From a bacterium BMS3Bbin14 (GTDB taxonomy: Bacteria; Desulfobacterota; Desulfobulbia; Desulfobulbales; Desulfobulbaceae), in assembly GCA_002897615.1 (NCBI GenBank), contig BDTX01000006.1, forward strand, positions 1 to 64,000: a stretch of 64,000 bases of DNA, in the 5' to 3' direction. The notes below the pieces were generated by a model, which worked only from the letters and a program-made list of their open reading frames with translations, was not told the DNA's origin and made no database searches. This document shows, one piece after another, positions 17,055 to 26,293 of the stretch (positions are counted from its first letter, which is position 1; each line of letters begins with the position of its first letter). A program made the translations under genes and the position numbers.

Positions 17055-18002
17055 ATGAGTACGGCCCTGGTTCTTGGCGGCGGGGCGGCCCGTGGCTGGG
17101 CGCATCTCGGGGTTATCCGCGCCCTGACGGAAAAGGAGATCCCCATTGATTTTGTCGCCGGCACCAGCATCGGCGCCCTGGTTGGTGCGGTTTACGCAGC
17201 AGGCAATATTGATTCATTCCGGGCCGATGTCCTGAAGATCGACTGGAAACGTGTCCTGGGATACCTGGATTTTGTTTTCCCCAAGTCGGGCTTGATTGAT
17301 GGCCGGAAGATCAATACCTTCATCAGGACCCATGTTTCCGCATCCCGTTTTGAAGACCTGCCTCTGCCCTTCTGCAGCGTGGCAACGGATATGTTCACGG
17401 GCCGGGAAATTGTTCAGTGTGAAGGGGACTTGGTTCAGGCGGTGCGGGCAAGTATCGCCATCCCCGGTATTTTTACCCCGGTGGAGCAGGGCGAGTTGTT
17501 CCTGGTTGATGGAGGACTCGTGAATCCGGTCCCTGTCAGTGTAGCCCGGGAAAACGGTGCCGACTTTGTCATCGCTGTTGATTTAAATCATGAATTTCGC
17601 AACAGGAGAAACAACAGCGGGAAAAAAGACGGGCCGGGCGCCGGGGAAGGGAATTCCTCCGCCGCAATCGCGTCGACCTCTCCAATTGGAGTTAATCTGG
17701 GGCGCAACCGCCTGATAGTTGAGTTGAATAAACGCCTGGCGGGGTTGCGGCTGGCCGCCTCGCAACAGTTTAAACAGTTGTTGAACAGGGACGACCGCCC
17801 CAATATCTATGAAGTCCTGGCCGCCTCGATCAATATCATTGAATCCCGGATTACTGCGGCCCGGCTGGTCGAGGCCCCGCCCGATCTTCTCATTCGGCCG
17901 AAACTGGCCCATATTCATTTGCTTGGCTTTGACCGGGCCGAAGAGGCGATCGACCGCGGGTACCAGGCGGCCATGGCAAGCCTGAAATCTTTCGTCCCAT
18001 GA
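17055..18002 (+). CDS. patatin-like phospholipase (RssA type)
   Basis: A 315-residue serine hydrolase. The oxyanion loop is GGGAARG (about residues 8-14), the nucleophile lies in GTSIG (Ser about 39), and the catalytic Asp in DGG (about 154). These are the Ser-Asp dyad features of patatins that hydrolyse acyl lipids. The size fits the RssA/NTE-like bacterial branch. ATG 17055 is chosen because upstream codons lie in unrelated sequence overlapping dedA. It is probably the last gene of the EI24-DedA-patatin unit, which points to membrane lipid turnover. Confidence 0.9.
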   Translation: MSTALVLGGGAARGWAHLGVIRALTEKEIPIDFVAGTSIGALVGAVYAAGNIDSFRADVLKIDWKRVLGYLDFVFPKSGLIDGRKINTFIRTHVSASRFEDLPLPFCSVATDMFTGREIVQCEGDLVQAVRASIAIPGIFTPVEQGELFLVDGGLVNPVPVSVARENGADFVIAVDLNHEFRNRRNNSGKKDGPGAGEGNSSAAIASTSPIGVNLGRNRLIVELNKRLAGLRLAASQQFKQLLNRDDRPNIYEVLAASINIIESRITAARLVEAPPDLLIRPKLAHIHLLGFDRAEEAIDRGYQAAMASLKSFVP

Positions 18003-18332
18003 AAACAGGTCGCGTTCCCTTCATTGTTGCCGAAAAAATCTTGCTTCCCGGCGTCTTTTTGGAGTATTGATTTAATATTGACGGAGTTTTTTTGGCCACA
18101 GAGGAACATCGGTTCAATGGTTTCAAGAGGAATCCAGAAGGTTGTTCACCCAACCAGGCCGGCTTTATGTTCGTTTAGTTGTGGCTGCGGTCTAAATTCG
18201 GAGTTTCACAGGCCCGCTTACCTGATCCAGCCATGCTGATTATGAAACAATCAAGGTTAACAGGTCATTGCGGTGATGCTGGACAAACCGGTTCTTCGCT
18301 GGAACTGTAAATAAAAAAAGTCAGGTGATGTT
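18003..18332. other. intergenic region upstream of the FG-GAP gene
   Basis: A 330-bp, comparatively AT-rich stretch between patatin and the FG-GAP gene. No gene was recognised. A promoter for the downstream secreted protein is expected here, but no convincing -35/-10 pair could be chosen by eye. Confidence 0.35.
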
Positions 18333-20075
18333 ATGAGGATATACAGGAAAGGACAATGTATTATCATTTTGTTGGCAACATTTTTGTGTCTGCTCGGGCC
18401 TGGAACATCCTTGGCGGCCGCGGTTCGGAAATCCGTCGCCATTCTGCCTTTTACGCTCAATGCGCCGCCGGGCCGGCAGTATCTGCAGGCAGGGTTACGG
18501 GATATGCTGGGCAGCAGGATTGCCGCGGAAACCGGTGCCGTAATCATCGACAAAAAGGATGTTGATACTGCTTTCCGGAAATCCGGCGGCCGGTTGACTG
18601 CCAAGAATATGGCCACGTTTGCCAGGAAAGTCGGCGCCGATTACCTGGTTTTCGGCTCGATCACCGCCCTGGGTGCCGGTGTGTCCATTGATGCCCGCGT
18701 GTTCTCGGCAGCAGTTCCGGCCGCTAAGGCCGTGCAGACGTTTTATGGCACGGCAACCAGCAACGATCAGATCATGCGCACCATTGATTCCCTGTCCTGG
18801 GATATCATTGAAAAAGTTTTTCATAAGAAAAGGCCGGCCGCCCTGGCGGCCGTACCCGAACCGGCAGTCGCTCCCGCAGAGCAGAGCGGGATGGCCGGGT
18901 TTGCAACTGCCAATCCGGAGAAGACCTTTATGGCGAGCCGCGGCGCTTATACCTATGGTACGAGCGGTACGAGCGGTACGAGCGGTACGAGCGGCGAGCG
19001 CAATTTTGTTAAAACCCGTAATTTCAACATGAGTCTCCAGGGCCTGGCCCTGGGAGATGTGGACGGCGACGGCCGGGAAGAAGTCATCCTGGCCGGCCCG
19101 CACAAGGTGCAGGTTTTCCACCGTGACGGCACCCGGCTCAATCTTTTTGCCACGATCAAGATGAAAGCCAGGTACCGTATTCATAGCGTCAACACGGCCG
19201 ATCTCAACGGCGACGGCCGGGATGAGATCTATATCAGTGCCGCGGATTCGAAAATTCCGGGCTCCCGGGCTGTCGAATGGAACGGAAAGCGGTTTGTTGA
19301 CCTGTTCCGGGAGGCCCGCTGGTATATCAGGCCCCTGCGGGTTCCCGGCATGGGGTTGATCCTGGCGGGGCAACGGGCCGGTCTGCTGCCCATTGAACCG
19401 GGCATCTTCAGTCTGGTGCAAAAAGACGGCAAGGTGAGGGCAGGGGAGCGGCTGGCAATCCCGGCTAAGATCAATCTCTTTAACTTTGTCTATGCGGACC
19501 TTGATGGTAACGGCCAACACGAGATCGTGGCCCTTGATAATTCATTTAAACTGGAGGTAATCAAGGGGGGCGAGGTGGTCTGGAAGAGCGAGGGGCGCTA
19601 CTGCGGCACCAAGCGGTATATCGGCGGTTATCCGAGCATGATGCCGGGAATCAGCAGCTCTATGAATGACGAGGTTGATGCTTTTGGAGAAAAGTATGTG
19701 GAAACCTTTATTCCCTCACGGATTCTGGTCAGTGATGTGGATCATGATGGCACGGATGACATTATTCTCAACCGCAATCCCTCGACCCTGACCGCAGTTT
19801 TACCGCGGGAGATTCAATATAAAAGCGGGACTATTGTCGGTCTGAAATGGAACGGCCTGGGGCTGGAAGAGATGTGGCGTACCAGGAAGATTGACGGCTA
19901 TGTGGTTGATTACCAGGCCAGGTCTCAGGTGATGAAACTGAAACCCGGCGTTGCCGATGAGCTGTTTATCGGGGTTGTGCTGAACTCGGGGACACTTGAT
20001 TCCCTGCTGGGGGATCGGTCCACGGTAGTGATGTACCCGTTTGATTTCACGAAACTGAAGAACAAGCAGCAATGA
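18333..20075 (+). CDS. exported FG-GAP/VCBS repeat protein with TolB-N-like domain
   Basis: A 580-residue exported protein. The signal peptide covers about 1-29. Residues 32-165 (VAILPFTLNAPPGRQYLQAG, DYLVFGSITALG) resemble the TolB-N/FlgO-like fold. A linker with four GTSG-type repeats (about 210-222) follows. The C-terminal half carries at least four FG-GAP calcium-loop motifs: DVDGDGREE (about 242), DLNGDGRDE (about 290), DLDGNGQHE (about 390) and DVDHDGTDD (about 469), consistent with a beta-propeller. It lies 400 bp upstream of two multiheme cytochromes on the same strand. A surface or periplasmic binding role is inferred; no enzymatic motif is seen. Confidence 0.8.
   Translation: MRIYRKGQCIIILLATFLCLLGPGTSLAAAVRKSVAILPFTLNAPPGRQYLQAGLRDMLGSRIAAETGAVIIDKKDVDTAFRKSGGRLTAKNMATFARKVGADYLVFGSITALGAGVSIDARVFSAAVPAAKAVQTFYGTATSNDQIMRTIDSLSWDIIEKVFHKKRPAALAAVPEPAVAPAEQSGMAGFATANPEKTFMASRGAYTYGTSGTSGTSGTSGERNFVKTRNFNMSLQGLALGDVDGDGREEVILAGPHKVQVFHRDGTRLNLFATIKMKARYRIHSVNTADLNGDGRDEIYISAADSKIPGSRAVEWNGKRFVDLFREARWYIRPLRVPGMGLILAGQRAGLLPIEPGIFSLVQKDGKVRAGERLAIPAKINLFNFVYADLDGNGQHEIVALDNSFKLEVIKGGEVVWKSEGRYCGTKRYIGGYPSMMPGISSSMNDEVDAFGEKYVETFIPSRILVSDVDHDGTDDIILNRNPSTLTAVLPREIQYKSGTIVGLKWNGLGLEEMWRTRKIDGYVVDYQARSQVMKLKPGVADELFIGVVLNSGTLDSLLGDRSTVVMYPFDFTKLKNKQQ
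18958..18994 (+). repeat. 9-bp tandem repeat inside the FG-GAP gene
   Basis: The unit GGTACGAGC is repeated four times in tandem with a fifth partial unit, encoding GTSGTSGTSGTSG in the linker of the FG-GAP protein. Because the unit is a multiple of three, copy-number changes would lengthen or shorten the linker without breaking the frame. Confidence 0.85.
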
Positions 20076-20482
20076 TATAAATAAGTATAGTATGGACGAT
20101 TCATTATGTGATATCCATATATTGTAAATACCTCTTGTCTTTGATGGAATGGTTGTTTTAACAAGCAAAGCTTGTTTTTGAACCGTCAAGGACAATTTTA
20201 TATAACTAACTCAAGATCAAGAATGGCGCAACGGTGAAAATCAAGGGGGTTGCAACATACTTTTTTTGGCGGGAAACGAATGAGTTGGCTGAAAATATTG
20301 TCAATTGGATAGCGGTTGGATCATGAGACGACATCAGCCTGCATTTGTGTTCGGATGTTACGCAGAGACTATTTGTTATTGAAGTAATGGGTGCTGGCTG
20401 AAATTTATGCCTGGGTACGGTAACAAAATTGCGGAACCTGACAATTCTGTCCACATTAAGAAAATTGAGAGGAGGAGATGTT
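20076..20482. other. AT-rich intergenic region upstream of the cytochromes
   Basis: About 400 bp, clearly more AT-rich than the flanking genes. It contains the inverted repeat AACAAGC-AAA-GCTTGTT at 20160-20176 followed by several T, which may weakly terminate the FG-GAP transcript. It ends in a strong GGAGGAG ribosome-binding site for the first cytochrome. No gene is seen. Confidence 0.45.
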
Positions 20483-21316
20483 ATGAGGAGATTATTTGTT
20501 TTGGTCGCGGCCGTTTTTCTGGCCATGGGATCTGTGGCTTTATGGGGAAGTGCTCCCCAAGCTGCGGAACAGGCGTCACCGGCCGCTAAGGTCGCGAAGA
20601 AGGCCGTAGCCGTATTGCAAAACAGCGACTGCGTCAAGTGCCATCCGGCGATCGTCGGCCAGATTCAGGCCGCGGGAGGCAAGCATAAAACGGAAGTTAC
20701 CTGCCTCGATTGCCACGAGGGCGGGCATCCGCCGGCAACGGCCAAAGGCGCGATCATTCCCAAGTGTTCAAAATGTCATGAAGGCAAAGCGCACTTTAAA
20801 CTCCCCCGTTGCCTCCGCTGTCATCGGAACCCGCATCAGCCGTTAAAAATCGTCTTTAAGGGCAAAGTAAAAGCAGCCTGTAAAACCTGTCATTTGAAGG
20901 AGGTTCAGGAGGTTAATCAACACCCGAGCGCCCACTCAAAGGTCGATTGTTCTTTTTGTCATGTCAAACATGGTTTCATCCCCAACTGCCTGACGAAGTG
21001 TCACAAACCACATCGGAAAGGCCAGACGTTTAAAGACTGTGTCAGTTGTCATAAGGTGCATCAGCCCCTTCCTGCGACCTATGGAGACCAGGTTGCCAAT
21101 AAGCAATGTGGCGCCTGTCATGGGAAAATCGAGAAATTGCTGGAATCCGGTTCGACGAAACATGCCAAACTGCACTGTGTGTTCTGTCACAAGGGTACCC
21201 ATGGAATGATACCTAAATGTCAGGATTGCCACGGCACGCCGCACCCGGCAACAATGATGACGAAGTTCAAAAAATGTCTGGATTGTCATGTTAATCCCCA
21301 TAACCTGACTACATAA
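20483..21316 (+). CDS. 12-heme c-type cytochrome (paralogue 1)
   Basis: A 277-residue exported cytochrome with a signal peptide (about 1-29) and eleven CXXCH sites plus one CX3CH (CLTKCH). Many additional HXPH/PH and KH histidines between the sites can supply distal heme ligands. The start at 20483 follows GGAGGAGATGTT; the frame continues upstream but without signal character. The C-terminal half aligns with the next gene (HGFIPNC, KGQTFKDC, MIPKCQDCHG, DCHVNPHNL), so the two arose by tandem duplication. No membrane anchor or lipobox is seen, suggesting a periplasmic or secreted electron carrier. The partner reductase is not in the window. Confidence 0.92.
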   Translation: MRRLFVLVAAVFLAMGSVALWGSAPQAAEQASPAAKVAKKAVAVLQNSDCVKCHPAIVGQIQAAGGKHKTEVTCLDCHEGGHPPATAKGAIIPKCSKCHEGKAHFKLPRCLRCHRNPHQPLKIVFKGKVKAACKTCHLKEVQEVNQHPSAHSKVDCSFCHVKHGFIPNCLTKCHKPHRKGQTFKDCVSCHKVHQPLPATYGDQVANKQCGACHGKIEKLLESGSTKHAKLHCVFCHKGTHGMIPKCQDCHGTPHPATMMTKFKKCLDCHVNPHNLTT

Positions 21317-21327
21317 GGAGATGAACA

Positions 21328-22362
21328 ATGAAAAAGAAATTTGCTGCCGCGGTCTTGACATCAGTAGGAATGCTTTTATTCAGTGGGATTCTGGTTGCCT
21401 GTGCCCCTCACAAGGTGGGCAACCAGGCGATGATGCAGAAAGAAAAGGCGCCCCGGACCGCCGCGGTTGAGAAACCAGCCGCGCCGACTGTAACGGCGAT
21501 CAAGGTCACCGCGGCCAAGACGAAGGCCGTGGTCAAGCTGAAGACCGTGGCCAAGGTCGCCCCTGTCAAACATCTTACCGGGGCGGCCCTTTACACCCGG
21601 AAGCCGACCCCGATGACGCCGGTGGAATGCGCCCGTTGCCATTCCACCCAGTATAATAACCTGGTGGCGCATGGTTTTAAGCATCGTTTTATGTGTACCA
21701 ACTGCCATCGGCAGTTCCATACCTACAATCCGACCAAACACAACTATAAGGCTATCATGCCTAAATGCCAGCGCTGTCATGGACTGAAGCACGGCAAGTC
21801 GTTTCCCAAATGTATGATGTGCCATCAGAACCCGCATTCTCCTCTGCAGATTCCTTTTTCCGTCCTGACCAAGAAGGTCAAAGTCAAAAGCGGAAAAATG
21901 GTTATTCGCTGCGCAATCTGCCACAAGAAGGAAGGGACCGAGTTTGCCAATAATCCCACCAAGCACAACACCGAGGTTAACTGTGACGGCTGTCATTCGG
22001 ACAAACATGGCTACATCCCCAGTTGCCTGGACTGTCATGATCCCCATGTCAAGGGTCAGACGTTCAAGGATTGCCTGGTTTGCCATTCCCCGCATAGCGC
22101 CTTGAAAATCAAGAAATATCCGGAGAATACCCCCAGTAATGTCTGCGGCTCCTGTCACAAGACTGAATATCGACATTTGCAGACCAACCACACCAAGCAT
22201 TCCGAGCTGCATTGTGCGACCTGTCATGTCGTCCACGGCTTTATTCCCAAGTGTCAGAGTTGCCATGGTTTGCCCCACAGTGCCGGCCTGCACAAGAGAT
22301 TTCCTAATTGTCTGGCCTGCCACAAGGATCCCCATAATCTGCCCATGAACAAGAAGAAATAA
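21328..22362 (+). CDS. 12-heme lipoprotein cytochrome c (paralogue 2)
   Basis: A 344-residue cytochrome with twelve CXXCH motifs in residues about 100-335. The N-terminus is a lipoprotein signal with lipobox LVAC (Cys about 25), so it is predicted to be lipid-anchored, possibly at the outer membrane. Residues 30-80 form a Lys/Ala/Val/Thr-rich basic linker before the heme domain. It follows paralogue 1 by 11 bp behind AAGGAG and shares its heme arrangement. A lipid-anchored and a soluble form encoded together suggest electron transfer across the cell envelope; that role is inference. Confidence 0.93.
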   Translation: MKKKFAAAVLTSVGMLLFSGILVACAPHKVGNQAMMQKEKAPRTAAVEKPAAPTVTAIKVTAAKTKAVVKLKTVAKVAPVKHLTGAALYTRKPTPMTPVECARCHSTQYNNLVAHGFKHRFMCTNCHRQFHTYNPTKHNYKAIMPKCQRCHGLKHGKSFPKCMMCHQNPHSPLQIPFSVLTKKVKVKSGKMVIRCAICHKKEGTEFANNPTKHNTEVNCDGCHSDKHGYIPSCLDCHDPHVKGQTFKDCLVCHSPHSALKIKKYPENTPSNVCGSCHKTEYRHLQTNHTKHSELHCATCHVVHGFIPKCQSCHGLPHSAGLHKRFPNCLACHKDPHNLPMNKKK

Positions 22363-22397
22363 CCGGACCAATCCGGTTTGCGTAAAGACCTTTACCT

Positions 22398-22434
22398 GAA
22401 GCCCGCTGGCAAAAGCCGGCGGGCTTCTGTCGTT
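22398..22434 (+). terminator. rho-independent terminator after the cytochromes
   Basis: GAAGCCCGCTGGC (22398-22410) pairs with GCCGGCGGGCTTC (22415-22427) around an AAAA loop, a 13-bp GC-rich stem with one wobble, followed by TGTCGTTT. A smaller hairpin AACCGGA-CCAA-TCCGGTT (22361-22378) overlaps the stop codon just before it. Confidence 0.75.
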
Positions 22435-22554
22435 TCCGGGGCTGGCCCGGTCCGGCAGAGCAGATTATTTTTTTGTTTCAGGCCATATTTTGTTGATTGA
22501 TCATAAAGAGAGAAGAGGCGGCTCGAGACAGGCGGTTCTTCGAAAGTCAGGGGA

Positions 22555-23262
22555 ATGATGAGAAATGATAACAGGGCTGCGGATGAACCGCGGCCGATTC
22601 GTGTTGAATTCGATGCCCAGCCCCATGCCGATGGCTCGGTGCTGATGACAATGGGTGGTACCCGGGTGCTTTGCGGGGTGAGCGTTGAAGCCGGGGTGCC
22701 GCCTTTTCTCCGGGGTACCGGTCGCGGCTGGATTACGGCCGAGTACGGGATGCTGCCCTGCGCCACCCACAGCCGGGGCCGGAGAGAGGCGGTAACCGGC
22801 CGCACCGGCCGTACTTATGAAATACAGCGGCTCATCGGCCGCTCGCTGCGCATGATGGTTGATCTGCAGGACCTGGGCGAGACGACCCTGCGGGTTGACT
22901 GTGATGTGATAAATGCCGACGGCGGGACCCGTTGTGCATCAATCACCGGGGCCGCCCTGGCCCTGCGGCAGGCCCTCGACAGGATGACGGCCGGTGCGGC
23001 CCTGGCGGTCTTGCCGCCGATCCTGCCGGTAGCGGCGATCAGCGTCGGTATTGTTGACGGTGAAGTGTTGCTTGATCTGGATTACGCCGAGGATTCCAGG
23101 GCCGAAGTCGACGCCAACTTTGTCATGGCCGGAGACGGCCGCTGGATCGAGATGCAGTGTACGGCCGAAGGCCGGCCCATGCAGCCGGAGCTGTTCGGCC
23201 GCATGACCGAGCTTGCCGGCCAGGGAATCAAAGAGTTGCTGAAGCTCTGGGACACCGACTGA
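22555..23262 (+). CDS. rph: ribonuclease PH
   Basis: A 235-residue phosphorolytic 3'-5' exoribonuclease that trims tRNA 3' ends. Conserved blocks: [51 protein letters not shown] (phosphate-binding Arg residues) and [19 protein letters not shown]. The length fits the family (about 238). Translation can begin at either of two adjacent ATG codons, 22555 or 22558. It converges with pgl on the other strand. Confidence 0.96.
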   Translation: MMRNDNRAADEPRPIRVEFDAQPHADGSVLMTMGGTRVLCGVSVEAGVPPFLRGTGRGWITAEYGMLPCATHSRGRREAVTGRTGRTYEIQRLIGRSLRMMVDLQDLGETTLRVDCDVINADGGTRCASITGAALALRQALDRMTAGAALAVLPPILPVAAISVGIVDGEVLLDLDYAEDSRAEVDANFVMAGDGRWIEMQCTAEGRPMQPELFGRMTELAGQGIKELLKLWDTD

Positions 23263-23305
23263 CCCGGCGTTTTCTGCCGGCAAGATCGGGCCGGCAAGTT
23301 CATGG

Positions 23306-24013
23306 TCACGGAGCCCAGTACACTGATAACGGGGTCTGCTGCTGCCGAAGGATGGTCCGGATGGGCATTGCAGTTGCCGGGCCGTCCGCCAGGGCTTGTT
23401 CCAGGACCTTTTTTTTGGCCGGGCCGGTTATATGGAGAATAATCTGCCTGCTGTCGAGCAGGACCGGCAGCGTCAGCGTCATCCTTTCGTGCGGGGCCTC
23501 GGGGGGAGAGATGGCCAGGCAGTCCCGCCCTGATTTCATATCAAGGGCCTCCGGCAGCCGCCGGGCTCCGGGGAAAAACGAGGCCGTGTGCCCGTCGCCG
23601 CCCATGCCGAGAATGACCACGTCAAAGGGGCGGGGAAGCCCGGCCAGACGCTGCGCACATTCTTTTTCTCCCTCTTTGGCCGTGGCCGCCTTGTTTTTCA
23701 GACCGACGACTTTCGCGGCCCCGGCCTGGTCCCGGAGCAGATATCGCCGGAGCAACCCTTCATTGCTGTCCGGGGCCGTGGTGTCGACCCAGCGCTCATC
23801 GGCCAGGGTAACGGTTACCCGGCCCCAGTCAAGGGCCTGGTGCGCCAGGGCCCGGAACAGAGGCTTGGGCGTGGAGCCGCCGGAGACCACGAGGGTGGCA
23901 CGGCCCCTGGCCTTGATTGCCTGGCGCAGGAGATCGGCGACCCGCGCGGCCAGGTGTTCGGCCAGTTCATCCGCATCGGCAAAGGAATGAAAATTCAGGG
24001 TTGGTTTCATCAT
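23306..24013 (-). CDS. pgl: 6-phosphogluconolactonase (DevB type)
   Basis: A 235-residue SugarP-isomerase-fold enzyme hydrolysing 6-phosphogluconolactone in the oxidative pentose phosphate pathway. Landmarks are LVVSGGSTPKPLF (phosphate loop), VTLADERWVD and ILGMGGDGHTASFFPGA with the catalytic His. It starts 28 bp after rlmKL and is probably cotranscribed with it. No zwf or gnd gene is in the window. Confidence 0.92.
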   Translation of the reverse strand: MMKPTLNFHSFADADELAEHLAARVADLLRQAIKARGRATLVVSGGSTPKPLFRALAHQALDWGRVTVTLADERWVDTTAPDSNEGLLRRYLLRDQAGAAKVVGLKNKAATAKEGEKECAQRLAGLPRPFDVVILGMGGDGHTASFFPGARRLPEALDMKSGRDCLAISPPEAPHERMTLTLPVLLDSRQIILHITGPAKKKVLEQALADGPATAMPIRTILRQQQTPLSVYWAP

Positions 24014-24041
24014 CGCACTGTTTTTTTGGTCCTCAAAGGCG

Positions 24042-26261
24042 TTAACGGTTGGTCGCCGGCTGCCGGAATTCCCAGCAGCGGTGGATGTGACTCTTTTGTT
24101 TGAAATCCTCGGGAATGGTCCGCCCGGTTATTTCCCGCACGGCAAATTCGTTGTCGAGTGATCCCGCCAGTTGAAATTTACGAAAATTGGTCGAAAAAAT
24201 CAACAGGCCGGCCGGTGCCAGATGCTGCATGGCCAGCCGCAGCAGCTTTTCATGATCCCTCTGCACCTCAAAGACGGTTTTTTTGTGCCGGTCATTGGAA
24301 AAGGTGGGCGGATCGACAAAGATCAGGTCGTACTGTTCGCCGGTCTGTTGCAGCCATTGCAGGCAGTCACTTTGGACGGTGATGTGCTGCGGGCCGCCAA
24401 AGCCGTTCAGGGCCATGTTGGCCCGGGCCCGTTGCAGGTAGGTGGCGGAGCTGTCGACCAGGGTGGTGGCCGCCGCCCCGTTCATGAGGGCATGAACGGT
24501 GGCTGTCCCGGTGTAGCCGAACAGGTTGAGGAATCTTGTTCCCGCCGCCAGGCCGCCGAGCAGGGCCCGGATTTTCCGGTGATCAAGAAAGAGACCGGTA
24601 TCCAGGTAGTCGGTGAAGTTGACCAGGAAGCGGCATCCCCGCTCCCTGACCTCATAGAGCTTGCCCTGGCCCGGCCGTTTCTGATACTGTTTCTTACCCT
24701 TCTGCCGTTGCCTGGTCTTGACAAACACGCGGCTGTGCGGCACCGCCAGCAGGCCGCGGATGATCCGCAGGGCCGTATTGAAACGGTGCGCGGCTTTTTC
24801 CGGGTCCACGGAAGGAGGCGGGGCATACTCCTGGACATGCACCCACTGTTCATAGAGGTCAACGGCAAGGTTATATTCCGGAATGTCCCGGTCATAGATG
24901 CGAAAGCAGCTCACGTCCTCCCGGGCCGCCCACTTAAAGAGTGAGATGCAGTTCTTCCGCAGCCGGTTGGCAAAGTCCTCACCCTCGTCTTCCAGAGTGA
25001 AATCGTGCAGGGTCCTGGATGAGGGGACGTCGGCCGCCGGTTTTACGGCCGCGGCGCGGTGCAGCCTGCACTTGATCGGGCCGTTGAACAGGTGGAATGT
25101 GGCCTCCCACGGCAGCCGGAGCATCGAGGCGAGATCCGGGTCGGCGGCAAAAAAACCGATCTGCCAGCCGTAGAGTTCCCGGCCGATTTTGCGCCCCAGG
25201 CAGCGGTAGAGATATTTGGTTTCGTTCCGGTCCGACAGTCGCTCGCCGTAGGGCGGGTTGACCAGCAGCATGCCTGATTCGCCGGGCCTTTTCAGGGCGG
25301 CCAGCTGCTGCTGTTTGACCTGGATCTTGTCTTCCAGGCCGGCGATGGCGATATTTTTCCCGGCCGCTGCCACCGCGTGCGGATCAGCATCATAGCCGAT
25401 AATCCGGGGCCACGGTTGCCGCAGGCCGAGTTCTTCCCGGTCCAGGGCCTCGTCCACCAGCCGTTTCCAAAGGGGCGCGTTGTGACGACGCCAGGCCATA
25501 AAGCCGAAGGATTTGCGTTGCAGGCCCGGCGCCGAGTCACCGAAGATCAGGGCGGCCTCGATGAGCAGGGTGCCGCTGCCGCACATGGGATCGAGGAGGA
25601 TGGAATCAGGGGAGATGCCGGCCCGCCAGCCGGCCAGGTGGACGATGGCGGCGGCCAGGCTTTCCTTGAGCGGGGCCGCCACTGCGGCCACCCGGTAGCC
25701 GCGGCGATGCAGGCTCTCGCCGGACAGGTCCAGGGCCAGGAAGGCCTGCGTTCCCCGGACATGCAGGTTGATCCGGATATCCGGCCGGGCCACGGCCACG
25801 GTGGGCCGCAGGCCGGTACGAGTCCGGAACTGGTCAACTATGGCGTCCTTGATGCGCAGGGCCGCGAATTGGCTGTGGGTCATCGGGGAAGCGGCCAGGG
25901 TGCAGGCCACGGCAAAGGTATCCTCAAGCCCGAAATGTTCGTCCCAGTTTATTTTGCCGGCCTGCCGGTACAGGGTGTCCGGGTCAGCGGCTTCGAAGGC
26001 GGCGATCTGCAGGAGGATGCGCGAGGCAAAACGGGACCAGAGGCAGAGCCGGTAACCGGCTTCGAGGTTGCCCTGCCACCTGACCGCCCCCGGCGCGGTT
26101 TCTGGATTTTTGCCGCCAAGGGCAGTGATCTCCGCGGCCACCAGGTCTTCAAGACCGGCGCCGCAGGTGGCGACAAAGAGGAGGCCGGGCTTTTTTATCC
26201 TTCGGGATTTTGTTTGCCTGGGCAATGGCTTACCGTTCCTTCCGGGGTCGGGGCGAACCAT
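24042..26261 (-). CDS. rlmL: bifunctional 23S rRNA (guanine) methyltransferase RlmKL
   Basis: A 739-residue fusion enzyme that makes m2G2445 and m7G2069 in 23S rRNA. The N-terminal THUMP region (about 30-190) is followed by the RlmL methyltransferase with SAM motif LDPMCGSGTLLIEA and catalytic NPPYGERL. The RlmK half carries NLFGYTGTATVHALMNGA and IFVDPPTFSN. The E. coli protein has 702 residues. The first 25 basic residues are atypical, so the true start may be further in. It follows the RND operon by 32 bp on the same strand and precedes pgl. Confidence 0.94.
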   Translation of the reverse strand: MVRPDPGRNGKPLPRQTKSRRIKKPGLLFVATCGAGLEDLVAAEITALGGKNPETAPGAVRWQGNLEAGYRLCLWSRFASRILLQIAAFEAADPDTLYRQAGKINWDEHFGLEDTFAVACTLAASPMTHSQFAALRIKDAIVDQFRTRTGLRPTVAVARPDIRINLHVRGTQAFLALDLSGESLHRRGYRVAAVAAPLKESLAAAIVHLAGWRAGISPDSILLDPMCGSGTLLIEAALIFGDSAPGLQRKSFGFMAWRRHNAPLWKRLVDEALDREELGLRQPWPRIIGYDADPHAVAAAGKNIAIAGLEDKIQVKQQQLAALKRPGESGMLLVNPPYGERLSDRNETKYLYRCLGRKIGRELYGWQIGFFAADPDLASMLRLPWEATFHLFNGPIKCRLHRAAAVKPAADVPSSRTLHDFTLEDEGEDFANRLRKNCISLFKWAAREDVSCFRIYDRDIPEYNLAVDLYEQWVHVQEYAPPPSVDPEKAAHRFNTALRIIRGLLAVPHSRVFVKTRQRQKGKKQYQKRPGQGKLYEVRERGCRFLVNFTDYLDTGLFLDHRKIRALLGGLAAGTRFLNLFGYTGTATVHALMNGAAATTLVDSSATYLQRARANMALNGFGGPQHITVQSDCLQWLQQTGEQYDLIFVDPPTFSNDRHKKTVFEVQRDHEKLLRLAMQHLAPAGLLIFSTNFRKFQLAGSLDNEFAVREITGRTIPEDFKQKSHIHRCWEFRQPATNR

Positions 26262-26293
26262 TGCTCATCAACCTTGGTCGCCCCGGCCTCTCG

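Noticed and set aside
18958..18994. Possible CRISPR-like array
   Set aside because: The 9-bp unit repeats without spacers and is in frame inside a coding sequence.
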